Assembly (NCBI GenBank): GCA_051660685.1
Contig: JBOFQB010000033.1
Location: 1-64,000 of the forward strand
Length of the DNA stretch: 64,000 bases
Reading direction: 5' to 3'
Source of the DNA: JAVBSX01 sp051660685
GTDB lineage: Bacteria; Planctomycetota; Planctomycetia; Pirellulales; Thermoguttaceae
In this document: positions 37,040-45,667 of the stretch, one piece after another
Numbering within the stretch: position 1 is the first letter of the stretch
Layout: the number at the start of each line of letters is the position of its first letter
Made by a program: the position numbers and the translations under genes
Notes under the pieces: generated by a model
Told to the model about the DNA's origin: nothing
What the model saw: the letters and a program-made list of their open reading frames with translations, nothing else
The model's database searches: none

Positions 37040-37858
37040 TTATTCGCTAACTAAGGATAGACGGAGACCAAGACAGGAACTCCGATTGGACGGCGCATAC
37101 CTGAGTCGACGCGCAGAACGACAGCTCTCCACACTGCCGTACCAGCTCCCTCCACGATGCACGCAGAGAGAGCCGGTTGAGGGACCAACAGGATCGGTTA
37201 CAGAACTACTCGGGTAATCTCCATACCAATCCGAACACCACTCAAAAACATTACCGTGCATGTCATATAAACCCCAAGCATTCGCAGGATAAGAACCGAC
37301 GACTGTCGTCTGAGACGAACCAAAATTCACCTGCTTTTCCTTCAATTGATCGCCAAAATGAAATTGCGTCGTCGTCCCCGCCCGACAAGCGTATTCCCAT
37401 TGCGCTTCTGTCGGCAACGAAAACTTATAACCCCTCGGCGCAACACCAAGTGCATTCAGTTTCTTGATATAATCTTGCGCATCATCCCAACTTACTTGTT
37501 CTACAGGTAACTTGATTCCCTTGATGTTACTCGGATTATTGTCCATCTCGCTTTCCCACATGCCCTGTGTTACCTCTGTTTCAAGCATCCAGAAACCTTT
37601 CGTTAGCGTTACCTGATGCTGCGATTCGTTTTCATCCCGGTCGGTTTCACTTCTCGGGCTTCCCATCTCAAATGTCCCCGGCGGACACCAACGGAAAGCG
37701 TATTCAATCTCCTTGATTGTCAACACCTTCTGCTCGCCCGCCGTTTTTCCCTGCCAATCCGTTTCCGGTTCTGCCGCGTTGACCAACAGCGTTGGTATTG
37801 TCAGAACGGCAATGATTGCCCCAAGAATTAGTACCATTTCAGAACGAAAGTTTGTCAT
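37040..37858 (-). CDS. Exported SUMF1/formylglycine-generating-enzyme-like domain protein, likely non-catalytic
   Basis: 272 residues. A signal peptide (to about 28, VNAAE) is followed by one SUMF1 domain: FRWCPPGTFEMGSP, the EVTQGMWES segment, LPTEAQWEYACRAG, GLYDMHGNVFEWCSDWYG and HRGGSWYGSVESCRSARR. In true formylglycine-generating enzymes the segment after RGGS carries two copper-binding cysteines; here the first is replaced (Gly) and only the second is kept. So maturation of the nearby sulfatase is doubtful, and export also argues against it. Such domains often serve as binding modules. It lies 27 bases upstream of the methyltransferase gene. Confidence 0.85.
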   Translation of the reverse strand: MTNFRSEMVLILGAIIAVLTIPTLLVNAAEPETDWQGKTAGEQKVLTIKEIEYAFRWCPPGTFEMGSPRSETDRDENESQHQVTLTKGFWMLETEVTQGMWESEMDNNPSNIKGIKLPVEQVSWDDAQDYIKKLNALGVAPRGYKFSLPTEAQWEYACRAGTTTQFHFGDQLKEKQVNFGSSQTTVVGSYPANAWGLYDMHGNVFEWCSDWYGDYPSSSVTDPVGPSTGSLCVHRGGSWYGSVESCRSARRLRYAPSNRSSCLGLRLSLVSE

Positions 37859-38051
37859 GATCGGCTCCCGAAAAAAATAGGGTTGGAATGGACCAGAGTC
37901 GTCATTTTAGACGAGTGACCGGGGCAATTGCAAGTCCCGGACAAAATTTTCTGGATTGACGATTGCTCCCAAAACCGTCTTGTCAAACCCGTTAGGACGG
38001 GATAAAATAGGGAGAGTCGTTGATGCTAAATTCCAAGCCAATCCGTTTATC

Positions 38052-39083
38052 ATGCCCCCTCAAAAGAAAAATTCAAAAATCGGGCTGACACCTGAAGATC
38101 GTGAGCAGATGCTCAAAGGGTTCAAAATCCGTCCCAACTCGGACATTTTTTTCGCAACCTATTTTTCCGACCCGAAACACGAAAGTGCCCTCGTCAACTT
38201 TATCAACGCCGTCCTGACCGACTCGAACGATCCGCCCGTTGTTAGTGCCGAGGTACTCAACCCGTTTAACATCAAAGAGTTCGCGGTTGACAAATGTCTG
38301 ATTTTGGATGTTCGGGCGAAAGATAACGGCGGACGGATTTTCGACATTGAACTTCAGGTGTCGAATCATTTGGCGTTCAAAGAACGGATGCTTGGATATT
38401 GGGCGGACACCTATTCCGGGCAATTGTTTCGCGGAGACGACTATATCGCGCTTATGCCGGTCGTGTCGATCATCGTTGTGTTTGACGATCTATTTCCCGA
38501 ATTGGCCGACAGACATCAGGTGTTCCATTTGGTGTCCGACGAAAATCCGAAGGTGCGGTTTTCGGACCATATTTGTGTGCATGTCCTCTGTTTGAAGGGG
38601 GTTGGAGTTGATCGTTTGGAAAAAATCCGCGACTGGAACGACGCTTTGCAAGGTTGGTCGTTGTTTTGGTCGTGTGAACCTGAAGAATTGGAGGAGCAAA
38701 TGTCAGTAATCAGTGAAAAGAATCCCGTTTTGAGTGAAGTTGACCGGGAATTTCGGCGATACTCAAAAATTCAGGAGATGCGAGAACTTGAGCGTAGTCG
38801 TATGCGATATGACGCGATGATTCGCATAGAGCGTGGTGAGGCGATGAAACTCATCAAGCAAGCGAAAGAGGCAGAAGCAAGAGGGAAAGCACGAGGTAAA
38901 GCAGAAGGGAAAGCGCGGGAACGGGCTGAAAAAGTGGTCCGGATTCTGGATCACCGGTTTGACAAGGTGCCAAGTCAGCTTAGTGACAAATTGTTGAAAA
39001 TGGACAATTTGGATAAGCTGAATGAACTTTTTGACATTGCTCTTGACTGTAAGACCGTTGAAGATTTTGAGGCGGAATTGTGA
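38052..39083 (+). CDS. Rpn family recombination-promoting nuclease/putative transposase, complete
   Basis: 343 residues from MPPQKKNSKIGLTPEDRE. NSDIFFATYFSDPKHESAL is the N-terminal helix pair, LILDVRAKDNGG with FDIELQVSNH is the PD-(D/E)XK core with ExQ, and RMLGYWADTYSGQL is conserved. The C-terminus has a run of ARGKARGKAEGKARERAE units before a short tail. It is a close paralogue of the truncated gene at the window's start. The frame is open upstream to 37956 with other starts possible; none has a convincing ribosome binding site. It is convergent with the B12-controlled DUF1559 gene. Confidence 0.9.
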   Translation: MPPQKKNSKIGLTPEDREQMLKGFKIRPNSDIFFATYFSDPKHESALVNFINAVLTDSNDPPVVSAEVLNPFNIKEFAVDKCLILDVRAKDNGGRIFDIELQVSNHLAFKERMLGYWADTYSGQLFRGDDYIALMPVVSIIVVFDDLFPELADRHQVFHLVSDENPKVRFSDHICVHVLCLKGVGVDRLEKIRDWNDALQGWSLFWSCEPEELEEQMSVISEKNPVLSEVDREFRRYSKIQEMRELERSRMRYDAMIRIERGEAMKLIKQAKEAEARGKARGKAEGKARERAEKVVRILDHRFDKVPSQLSDKLLKMDNLDKLNELFDIALDCKTVEDFEAEL

Positions 39084-39162
39084 TAATGCCGGCAATACTC
39101 GTGCCCCCGCCAATCGGTCAAAATGGACATTTTGTACCCGGTCTGAGTTATAGGCTTTTTGG

Positions 39163-40176
39163 TCAAGGTAATGCAACCGAACACCCGTCTCTGCGATTAC
39201 AGAGATAACCGAGTATCATAATCTCTGTTCCGCTTGAAAGAAAGCGGACGGAACCGTCCCCTAAAAGTGCGTATGCCCCGTTAAGATGCCAACTTCGCAT
39301 CTCAAATTGATAAGCCGAACATTCCTCGCACAACCAGGGAGTTGGCGTGTTGAAATGTTCACAACGAGGTCGATAATTGATCGGAGCGGTCGTTTTGCGG
39401 AATATGTTCGTCCCGCTAATCCATTGTCCATTTCCATACACTTTAGGGTCAACACTCTCATAAGATGCCGTCTCTGCAACCAGAATCGTGTTGGAAAGAC
39501 CATCTGATATTTCTACAAAGGATAATTTCGGGGCCGGATCGTATAAACCTGTGTTCCAGTCAAGATTGGCTCCTGGAAGTGTACCCAATCGGCCAAATCC
39601 CCCCGCTTCTTGCCCCATTTTTGTGATCCGTTCGCTGCAAACCCCGCTGTAATGCGATTGGGCCCTCACATAAGCAACCCCATATTCGGCTTCACTGGTC
39701 AAATAGTCCTCACAACGAATCGTTTTATCATCAGGAGAGGTCGGGCAAAGAAAAACCGAAAGAGGTGTCGCACCTAGAAGAGCATTGCCGTATTGACCTT
39801 CTCCCGACTCATCTGCCCCGTCAATGATTGTTTTCTTGAAATCCAACTCTTCCTGCAAACCGGTTCGTTCAATCTGGGGAAGAATAAGGGCCGACCAACC
39901 AAAATTGGTACAAAACTCTTTTTCCGCCTGTTGACCAGGAGGTAAGTGCTTCGTTACATCGTGATAATTATGAATTGCAAGACCGATTTGATGTAAGTTG
40001 TTAGAACAACTCATTCGTCTCGCCGATTCCCGGGCTGCATTGACTGCGGGAAGAAGTAAGGAGATTAAAAGACCGATTATAGCGAGAACGACAAGGAGTT
40101 CGACAAGGGTAAAGGCAGAACGAGGAATGATTTTTCTGATTGTATACGATTGAATTGTATTGGATTGACCAGACAT
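39163..40176 (-). CDS. DUF1559 prepilin-like protein under a cobalamin riboswitch
   Basis: 337 residues from MSGQSNTIQSYTIRKIIPRS. The leader is followed by AFTLVELLVVLAIIGLLISLL (prepilin signal, Ala rather than Gly-Phe at the cut region) and LLPAVNAARESARRMSCSNN, the DUF1559 entry. The C-terminal GAYALLGDGSVRFLSSGTE is the conserved end. AAAGGAAATTCTC gives a clear ribosome binding site. The frame continues upstream to 40338 but that part is leader RNA. A B12 riboswitch and a promoter lie upstream, which is unusual for this family. No further gene follows on this strand. Confidence 0.9.
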   Translation of the reverse strand: MSGQSNTIQSYTIRKIIPRSAFTLVELLVVLAIIGLLISLLLPAVNAARESARRMSCSNNLHQIGLAIHNYHDVTKHLPPGQQAEKEFCTNFGWSALILPQIERTGLQEELDFKKTIIDGADESGEGQYGNALLGATPLSVFLCPTSPDDKTIRCEDYLTSEAEYGVAYVRAQSHYSGVCSERITKMGQEAGGFGRLGTLPGANLDWNTGLYDPAPKLSFVEISDGLSNTILVAETASYESVDPKVYGNGQWISGTNIFRKTTAPINYRPRCEHFNTPTPWLCEECSAYQFEMRSWHLNGAYALLGDGSVRFLSSGTEIMILGYLCNRRDGCSVALP

Positions 40177-40358
40177 GAGAATTTCCTTTGAGACTCGGTT
40201 CCATTCCCGTTGAATGTCCGTTCGTCCTTCCCAAATGGAATCCAAGGGGATAAACGGGAGCAACGCAGAACCAACTGGAGCCGAAAAAGATTGGCGTAAG
40301 TACGTATAGAAACCCGGTGTTTCGTTTGTCCGTCGCAAACGATCAATTTCACCTTGAA

Positions 40359-40576
40359 AACAGGTAGGTCTTCTGACTTACGGCGATCAACATGCAGGTC
40401 TTCTCGACAGATAGTCTTTTTTCCTTTCTTTGCTGAGAAGCGAAAAAAAACGAAAAATCGTCAATGACCCTAGAATTGCATCTTGTGTTCCGATTACAGC
40501 GGCGAGGACCGTTCCAGATTTGGACACTGGATTCCCTGTTAACCGGTTGAATCTGAGAAACAACCGGACACCTGTT
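40359..40576 (-). ncRNA. Cobalamin (B12) riboswitch
   Basis: On the minus strand the element is closed by AACAGGT (40570-40576) pairing with ACCTGTT (40359-40365). Inside are GGTT...AACC, TTAACAGGGAATCCAGTG, the AAATCTGGAACGGTCC arm, CGCCGCTGTAATCGG, TCATTGACGA, CGAGAAGACC and the B12 box AGTCAGAAGACCTACC. These match the conserved order of adenosyl/methylcobalamin riboswitches. It ends 182 bases before the DUF1559 start codon. A later hairpin TCGTTTG/CAAACGA without a T-run suggests control of translation rather than termination (inference). Confidence 0.88.
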
Positions 40577-40591
40577 CCGCAAAGTTCCCGC

Positions 40592-40619
40592 AGTATACTT
40601 CCTGTCAGTCCCCTGTCAA
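40592..40619 (-). promoter_or_regulatory. Promoter of the riboswitch-DUF1559 transcript
   Basis: On the minus strand TTGACA (40614-40619) and TATACT (40592-40597), 16 bases apart, just upstream of the riboswitch. Transcription would start a few bases before its first stem. Confidence 0.7.
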
Positions 40620-40649
40620 GCCGGTTTTTGCATGAACAGTGAGAGATGT

Positions 40650-40828
40650 CAGTCCGCTAACAAGTTTGGTTTTGCGATTTGAACCGAGCCGGGTTGGACG
40701 GATTTGTTTTTACCACGAAACACACGAAAGACACAAAAAACTGTATTTTGTGAGGTTTTCGTGTTTTTTGTGATTTTCGTGGTTCAAAAATGAAAAGACT
40801 CTTTTTCGCAAAACTTGTTAGCGGACTG
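40650..40828 (+). mobile_element. MITE, 179 bp, intact with 10-bp target duplication
   Basis: Ends are CAGTCCGCTAACAAGTTT and its exact complement. Flanked on both sides by TGAGAGATGT (40640-40649 and 40829-40838). The middle is the CACGAA stem-loop also found around the GxxExxY gene. It encodes no protein. Confidence 0.93.
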
Positions 40829-40977
40829 TGAGAGATGTTGAGATGTGCGATTAAGGTTGTACGAAATTGTTCCCGGACGATTTGTCCAGAAATGGTTGCA
40901 ATACGGCAACAATTCAGATACACTTGCTGTTTTCACCGATTACCCTGTCCTTACTCGCAGTTACGGAGTTTAACAAT

Positions 40978-42270
40978 ATGTCTTCAAAGTCGCAATTTTC
41001 CCGACGTCAATTTTTTGCAGCAACTGCTGCTATTTCAGCAGCTGCTTATGCTGTTCCAACCCTGATTTCCCGTTCGGCCCTTGCCCAAGGAACTCGACCG
41101 GGCGCAAATGACCGAATTACGGTCGGTTGTGTGAGTGCAGGAGGTCGGGCACGACTCCTTATGGAGCAATTACCTGAAGGAGCGGATTTGGTTGCGCTCG
41201 CAGATGCTAACATGCCGAACGCGCTTGATTTTAAGAAGCAGAAGAATGCGAATTGGGACATTTACGGTTCACATTGGCCGATTCTGGATCGCAAGGACAT
41301 TGACGCCGTTATTATTGCCGGACAGGAATTTCAACGGGTTTATCCCTGTATTCATGCTTGTCAAGCTGGAAAAGACGTTTATGCGGAAAAACCGCTTACC
41401 TTGTACATTGAAGAAGGTCGTCGATTGACCGATTTTGCGAGAAAGCACAAGACGGTTTTTCAGGTTGGGACGCAACAACGTTCTATGGAGATGAATCGGG
41501 TTGCGTGTGAATTTGTCCGAAATGGAGGACTTGGGAAACTGAAACATGTTCAAGCGGTCTGTTATCCCGGTTCAGGACCGACACAACCGGTTGATGAAGT
41601 GGAACATGGGATTCCGGGCGGTTTTAACTGGGATTTGCATTTGAATCAGGGAGCTTGGCACACTTATCATCCACATTGGATTAACGGTCGGAATTTTGGA
41701 GGGGGTGAAATGACCAACTGGGGCGCACATGGTGTGGACCAGATACAATGGGCGCTTGGTAAAGATGACACCTTGCCGGTTGAGTTTGAACCGCTTTCTT
41801 CGGAACCCGATCAGAATGGTAAGGTGATTGCGAGATATGCGGACGGAACGGAAGTGCGTTTCGAGTTGGAAAATGGTCCTTGGGGAGGAGCGATTTTTGT
41901 CGGCGAAAAAGGCAAATTGGAAATCAATCGGAATAAGTTCATGTCGAATCCAGTTGAAATCCGCGATCAACTCCTCAAAAAGGTCGATGAAGCCGAAGAA
42001 GAGGTGAAATGGTCAGATCAAACGGCACTTTGGCAAGCGAAATGGCATTTGCAGAATTGGCTTAACTGTATTAAGACCCGGGAAAAACCGATTTCTGACG
42101 TTGAAACGGGACATCGTTCGATTGCGTTCTGTCATTTGGTCAACATTGCACGTTGGATGGGGCGTAAACTCAAGTTTGATCCGGTCAAGGAACGGTTTAT
42201 TGACGATGATGAAGCGAACACTTGGAATGACCGGGTTCGTCGTAAGGGTTATGAACTGCCCCAAGTATAG
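40978..42270 (+). CDS. Tat-exported Gfo/Idh/MocA family oxidoreductase
   Basis: 430 residues. The twin-arginine signal SRRQFFAATAAISAAAY (cleaved after SALAQ) is followed by a Rossmann fold with TVGCVSAGGRARLL, the VYAEKPLTL motif whose Lys is catalytic in the family, and a C-terminal alpha/beta domain with HPHWINGRNFGGGEMTNWGAHG. NAD(P)-dependent oxidation or reduction of a sugar or sugar acid is the usual activity. The folded protein with bound cofactor is exported, as is common in planctomycetes. The frame is open upstream to 40867, but the Tat signal fixes the start at 40978. Confidence 0.92.
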   Translation: MSSKSQFSRRQFFAATAAISAAAYAVPTLISRSALAQGTRPGANDRITVGCVSAGGRARLLMEQLPEGADLVALADANMPNALDFKKQKNANWDIYGSHWPILDRKDIDAVIIAGQEFQRVYPCIHACQAGKDVYAEKPLTLYIEEGRRLTDFARKHKTVFQVGTQQRSMEMNRVACEFVRNGGLGKLKHVQAVCYPGSGPTQPVDEVEHGIPGGFNWDLHLNQGAWHTYHPHWINGRNFGGGEMTNWGAHGVDQIQWALGKDDTLPVEFEPLSSEPDQNGKVIARYADGTEVRFELENGPWGGAIFVGEKGKLEINRNKFMSNPVEIRDQLLKKVDEAEEEVKWSDQTALWQAKWHLQNWLNCIKTREKPISDVETGHRSIAFCHLVNIARWMGRKLKFDPVKERFIDDDEANTWNDRVRRKGYELPQV

Positions 42271-42488
42271 TAGATAGGGGACAGGGGATAGGGACTCGGG
42301 AACAGGGGGAAGAATTGAGAAGGGAAAAGGGCAAAAAACATATCTGACGCATAATCGGTAGTATTGCGACAAAGCGAGGAGTGCTTTTCCCTAATCCCTA
42401 TCCCCCAATCCCTATTCCCTAACTCCTACCTTCTACCTTCTTTTTCCACAGAAACCGTCTACAAATTATTGGACCGCGATCACTTGAC
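42271..42488. repeat. Heptamer-armed intergenic element
   Basis: A G-rich run (GGGGACAGGGGATAGGG) starts just after the stop codon, and a C-rich run (CCCTAATCCCTATCCCCC) lies before the next gene, so the ends pair. The core (42336-42383, CATATCTGACGCATAATCGG) recurs inverted at 58684-58732. Confidence 0.75.
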
Positions 42489-43922
42489 ATGTTACGTTTG
42501 TTCGGATTGATTGTTCTTTTGATCGGGTTTTGCAGTGTTGCGCGACCAGTTTGTTCGCAAATAACGATTGCGGAGAAACAAAAGGAACTGCTCGGCCAAT
42601 ATGAACAGTTGGAAATGGTTTTGTTGCGGATGATTGAGTTGAACCGAACCCAGAATCCGCAACGAGCGACTGTCTTTCAAAAGGTCTTGGAAGAGAGTAA
42701 GGATCGGCTGATTCTCCTTCGATTGAATGAGGTCGCGGTTTCTCTGGAACAGCGACGATTTTCTCGTGCTCTTGAGGTGCAGGAAGGTCTTGAAAAGGAC
42801 CTTCTTGAGCTTCTTGATTTTCTCGAACGTGGAGAGAGGGAAGAGCAACGGGAATCGGAAAAAGAACGTTTATTACAGGTTGCGCAGGAATTGGATCATC
42901 TCTTGCTGCAACAACGGGGGTTGAAAAGGCGGACGAACGAATCAGATCAATTGTTGCCGTTATCTCAGGAACAGGAAGAGTTGCAGCAAAAAGTCCAAAG
43001 TCTTGCCGACCAGTTAGACGTTGGAGGGGGAAAGGAGAGCACGGAAAGGGGCGAGCGGGACAAAAGAGGGAATCAGGACGGATTAGGGTCTGAGGAGAGC
43101 AGAAAGAGGTTGGAAAGGGCGGAAAAATGGATGCAAGGGGCCCAACAGGCGTTGAGGGAGGATGAACAACAGCGAGCGGTTCAGGAGCAGGAGGAAGCAA
43201 TTGCGGAGTTACAACAAGCAAAAGGTCTCCTTGAGAAAGTGTTGCGACAGATGCGGGAAGAGGAGATGATCCAGACGCTTGAACTTCTTGATTCCCGTTT
43301 TCGCAAAATGCTGCAAATAGAACGGGGGATTCGGACTCAAACAGAACGATTAGGTCGGGAAGGGGTTGCGCAACCGTCGATAACGACTCGGGAATTGCAG
43401 ATGCAGTCGAGCCGGTTGAGCGCAGACCAAAAGAAAGTGATTGAAGAGGCGGATGTCATGCTTGTCCTTTTGCGTGAAGATGGAACGGCGCAAGCATTGC
43501 ACGAATCGTTGTTGCAAACGGAATCCGACATGTTGCAGGTTGTTGCCCGATTGGATTCAGGAGAATGGGGCGATTTAACCTTGCAGATGGAAGATGCGAT
43601 TATCGAATCGCTTGTCGAGATGCTTGAGACGGTTGAAACAACCCGGGAAGAGAAGCGGAAACAATGGGGTTCGGATTCGTCCGATCAACCTGATGATTCA
43701 ACGACGGAGGAGCAACAGCGTTTAATCGGTTTCTTGTCGGAGCTGAAAATGCTCAGGACGATGCAACGTCGGATCAATGACCGGATGATTGGTTTAGACC
43801 AACAATTACAGAAAGGTCAGGCGGACCCGGTTGACCTTGAGACCCGATTGACGGAGTTACAAAATGCACAAACTCGGGTTGAGCGCATTTTACGGAATAT
43901 ACAAGAGAATCAATCAAGGTAA
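42489..43922 (+). CDS. Exported coiled-coil protein of unknown function
   Basis: 477 residues. The signal peptide (1-23, ending VCSQ) is followed by almost continuous Glu/Gln/Arg/Leu-rich helix with heptad patterns (EQYEQLEMVLLRMIELN, QQAKGLLEKVLRQMREEE, RTMQRRINDRMIGLDQQL). A charged low-complexity stretch lies near 178-205. I see no catalytic domain. Proteins like this, long exported coiled coils, are common in planctomycete genomes without known function; a structural periplasmic role is inferred. No Shine-Dalgarno is evident. Confidence 0.8.
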   Translation: MLRLFGLIVLLIGFCSVARPVCSQITIAEKQKELLGQYEQLEMVLLRMIELNRTQNPQRATVFQKVLEESKDRLILLRLNEVAVSLEQRRFSRALEVQEGLEKDLLELLDFLERGEREEQRESEKERLLQVAQELDHLLLQQRGLKRRTNESDQLLPLSQEQEELQQKVQSLADQLDVGGGKESTERGERDKRGNQDGLGSEESRKRLERAEKWMQGAQQALREDEQQRAVQEQEEAIAELQQAKGLLEKVLRQMREEEMIQTLELLDSRFRKMLQIERGIRTQTERLGREGVAQPSITTRELQMQSSRLSADQKKVIEEADVMLVLLREDGTAQALHESLLQTESDMLQVVARLDSGEWGDLTLQMEDAIIESLVEMLETVETTREEKRKQWGSDSSDQPDDSTTEEQQRLIGFLSELKMLRTMQRRINDRMIGLDQQLQKGQADPVDLETRLTELQNAQTRVERILRNIQENQSR

Positions 43923-43942
43923 AGACAACAAAGCGACTTATG

Positions 43943-44160
43943 TAGTCCCGTGAGGGACGGCCTTTTTGTAGCCCGGGGTGAAGGGAGCAGAAGCGACCGC
44001 AACCCCGGGTTAAACGGTCCCCAAAATAACAAGCTCCGTCGGAGCGACCTAATGTTTAGCCGCGATACAACGTATCGCGCGTTCTAAAATTTCAATACGC
44101 GCGGAACGTTGTTCCTCGGCTAAACGGTATATTGAGGTCGCTGCTATGCAGCTAAGAGAT
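43943..44160. repeat. Composite element B, REP-like dimer and partial element A
   Basis: 43943-44051 is element B. 44055-44125 is the R1 head-to-head dimer (GATAC copy at 44055-44082, GGAAC copy at 44096-44125). 44134-44160 is the end of an inverted element A. The order matches that at 5606-5953 except that the REP is placed between B and A. Confidence 0.8.
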
Positions 44161-44164
44161 ACCG

Positions 44165-44229
44165 ACCTTTGAATTTTTGGCGTCAAAAATACATGCAATG
44201 TGGATATACCAATTATTGAAATGCGCTAA
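44165..44229 (+). repeat. Tail element T, copy 2
   Basis: Matches 5861-5922 and 54351-54413, with TTGAATTTTTGGCGTC at its start and CCAATTATTGAAATGCGC at its end. Confidence 0.75.
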
Positions 44230-44273
44230 CAAATCCTTAACCAAGTCTTCACGAACCCTAACGGAAAACGATC

Positions 44274-44477
44274 ATGGAATGTAAAGTCAACGAAAACAGC
44301 AAAAAATGTACCTGCTCTTACACCTCCTGTTCTCGTCGGGGTGTTTGTTGTGACTGTATCTCCTCACACCTCGCCAAACGGCAATTGCCCGGTTGCGTTT
44401 TTTCTAAAGAAGCAGAAGCGACGTATGACCGGTCTTTTGAACATTTCGCCCGGTTGGTTCAGGAAAAAAAGGTCTAA
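44274..44477 (+). CDS. Small cysteine-rich DUF6485 family protein
   Basis: 67 residues. MECKVNENSKKCTCSY, SCSRRGVCCDCISSHL and LPGCVFSKEAEATYDRSFEHF match the layout of this small family, with eight cysteines that could bind metal. Function is unknown. GGAAAACGATC precedes the ATG. It is followed by a heptamer-armed element. Confidence 0.85.
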   Translation: MECKVNENSKKCTCSYTSCSRRGVCCDCISSHLAKRQLPGCVFSKEAEATYDRSFEHFARLVQEKKV

Positions 44478-44683
44478 TCGAGGTAGGGGGTAGGGAATAG
44501 GGGATAGGGATTAGGGAAAAGAAAGATAACGGCATCTCGCAAGTCAATCGGTTTCACCATTGATTTTGTTCCCTCTTTATTGGAGACCTTTCTCTACCCC
44601 CAACTCACAATTTTCCAGTTCTAATTCTCTCTTCTCAATTCTTCCCCCTATCCCCCAGTCCCTATCCCCTATTCCCCTGTCTA
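44478..44683. repeat. Heptamer-armed intergenic element
   Basis: G-rich arm 44483-44520 (GGGAATAGGGGATAGGG) and C-rich arm 44643-44677 pair with each other. The core has CTCGCAAGTCAATCGGTTTC (44535-44555), recurring at 58490-58510 as TTCGCAAGTCAACCGGTTTC. The C-rich arm ends a few bases before the comF start. Confidence 0.75.
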
Positions 44684-45529
44684 ATGTCATTTCTCAAAAA
44701 ATGCTTGTCCTGGGGTCTTGATTTGCTGATCCCCCCACATTGTGCAATCTGCGAAACCCCCTTGTTGGAAGATGAACCAAGCGAAATCTTCTGCAACGAA
44801 TGTCGTCAGGACATATTGCCCCAAAATGGTCAGTTCTGCTGCAATTGCGGTTCCTACTTTCTCGTCCCAACCTCACTGAGTCTTTTTGCCGGCTCCCCCC
44901 CAAAAGAACAATGTTCCGCTTGTTCCTCCAACAACAATGTCTTTTCTCATCTCCTCACACTCGGAGAATATGACGGAAAACTGCGCGATATTGTTCTTCA
45001 GATGAAGCAACAGCGGGACGGTTTTTTGGGTCGGGTTTGCACGACTTTTCTCTTTAAGCAACAGGGTGAACGATTTCAACGAATCGGGGCTGATTTGATT
45101 CTCCCGGTTCCAATGCACTACACCCGACGTTTCCTGCGAGGGGTCAATTCGCCGGAATTCATTGCCCAAACACTTTCAGAATTACTCCATATTCCGTATC
45201 ATACCCGGGTCCTTCAACGCCAATATGCAACTGCCCCACAATTTGAGTTGAACCCCGATCAACGTCGGCTTAACGTCCAAAATGTCTTCCGTCTCCAACC
45301 CCGAATCTTCGCCGGTTGCCTTTTGAAAAAAACCACAACCTTTCTCGCGGGGAAAAAAATACTGCTTGTTGATGATATTTTGACAACCGGTTCAACATGT
45401 AATGAGATTGCCCAACTTCTCTTGCACAACGGTGTCTCTTCCGTCGCAGTTGCCGTTCTCGCCCGAACTCGCGGAGTTGGTCTTCACGAAAAGGATAAGG
45501 TTCTTCGAGAAGATAAGTGGAAACGTTGA
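44684..45529 (+). CDS. comF: ComF family phosphoribosyltransferase-like protein
   Basis: 281 residues. The N-terminal zinc fingers have C20-A-I-C23, C37-N-E-C40, C53-N-C55 and CSAC near 78. The type I phosphoribosyltransferase domain has the PRPP loop ILLVDDILTTGSTCNE. GADLILPVPMHYTRRFLRG is the usual middle segment. ComF proteins take part in DNA uptake and in recombination in several bacteria. No Shine-Dalgarno: the ATG is preceded by the heptamer array and TGTCTA. The gene overlaps nothing downstream. Confidence 0.9.
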   Translation: MSFLKKCLSWGLDLLIPPHCAICETPLLEDEPSEIFCNECRQDILPQNGQFCCNCGSYFLVPTSLSLFAGSPPKEQCSACSSNNNVFSHLLTLGEYDGKLRDIVLQMKQQRDGFLGRVCTTFLFKQQGERFQRIGADLILPVPMHYTRRFLRGVNSPEFIAQTLSELLHIPYHTRVLQRQYATAPQFELNPDQRRLNVQNVFRLQPRIFAGCLLKKTTTFLAGKKILLVDDILTTGSTCNEIAQLLLHNGVSSVAVAVLARTRGVGLHEKDKVLREDKWKR

Positions 45530-45667
45530 TCGCTTCATTGAGGTTCGTTGTCGTTTGCGAGATACAAAGAAACAATCGGGCCGAATTGTGCTTGATCCAT
45601 TGTTCACTATAATGAATAGGCTCCTCTTCCTCGCACTTTCCACAATTTATCTAGTCTGTGTAATCCC

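Noticed and set aside
37040..37200. C-terminal SUMF1 segment considered as the variable region of a diversity-generating retroelement
   Set aside because: No reverse transcriptase and no template copy of this segment is visible in the window.
42466..43221. Minus-strand proline-rich frame of 251 codons
   Set aside because: Complement of the Glu/Gln-rich coiled-coil gene; proline richness is a by-product.
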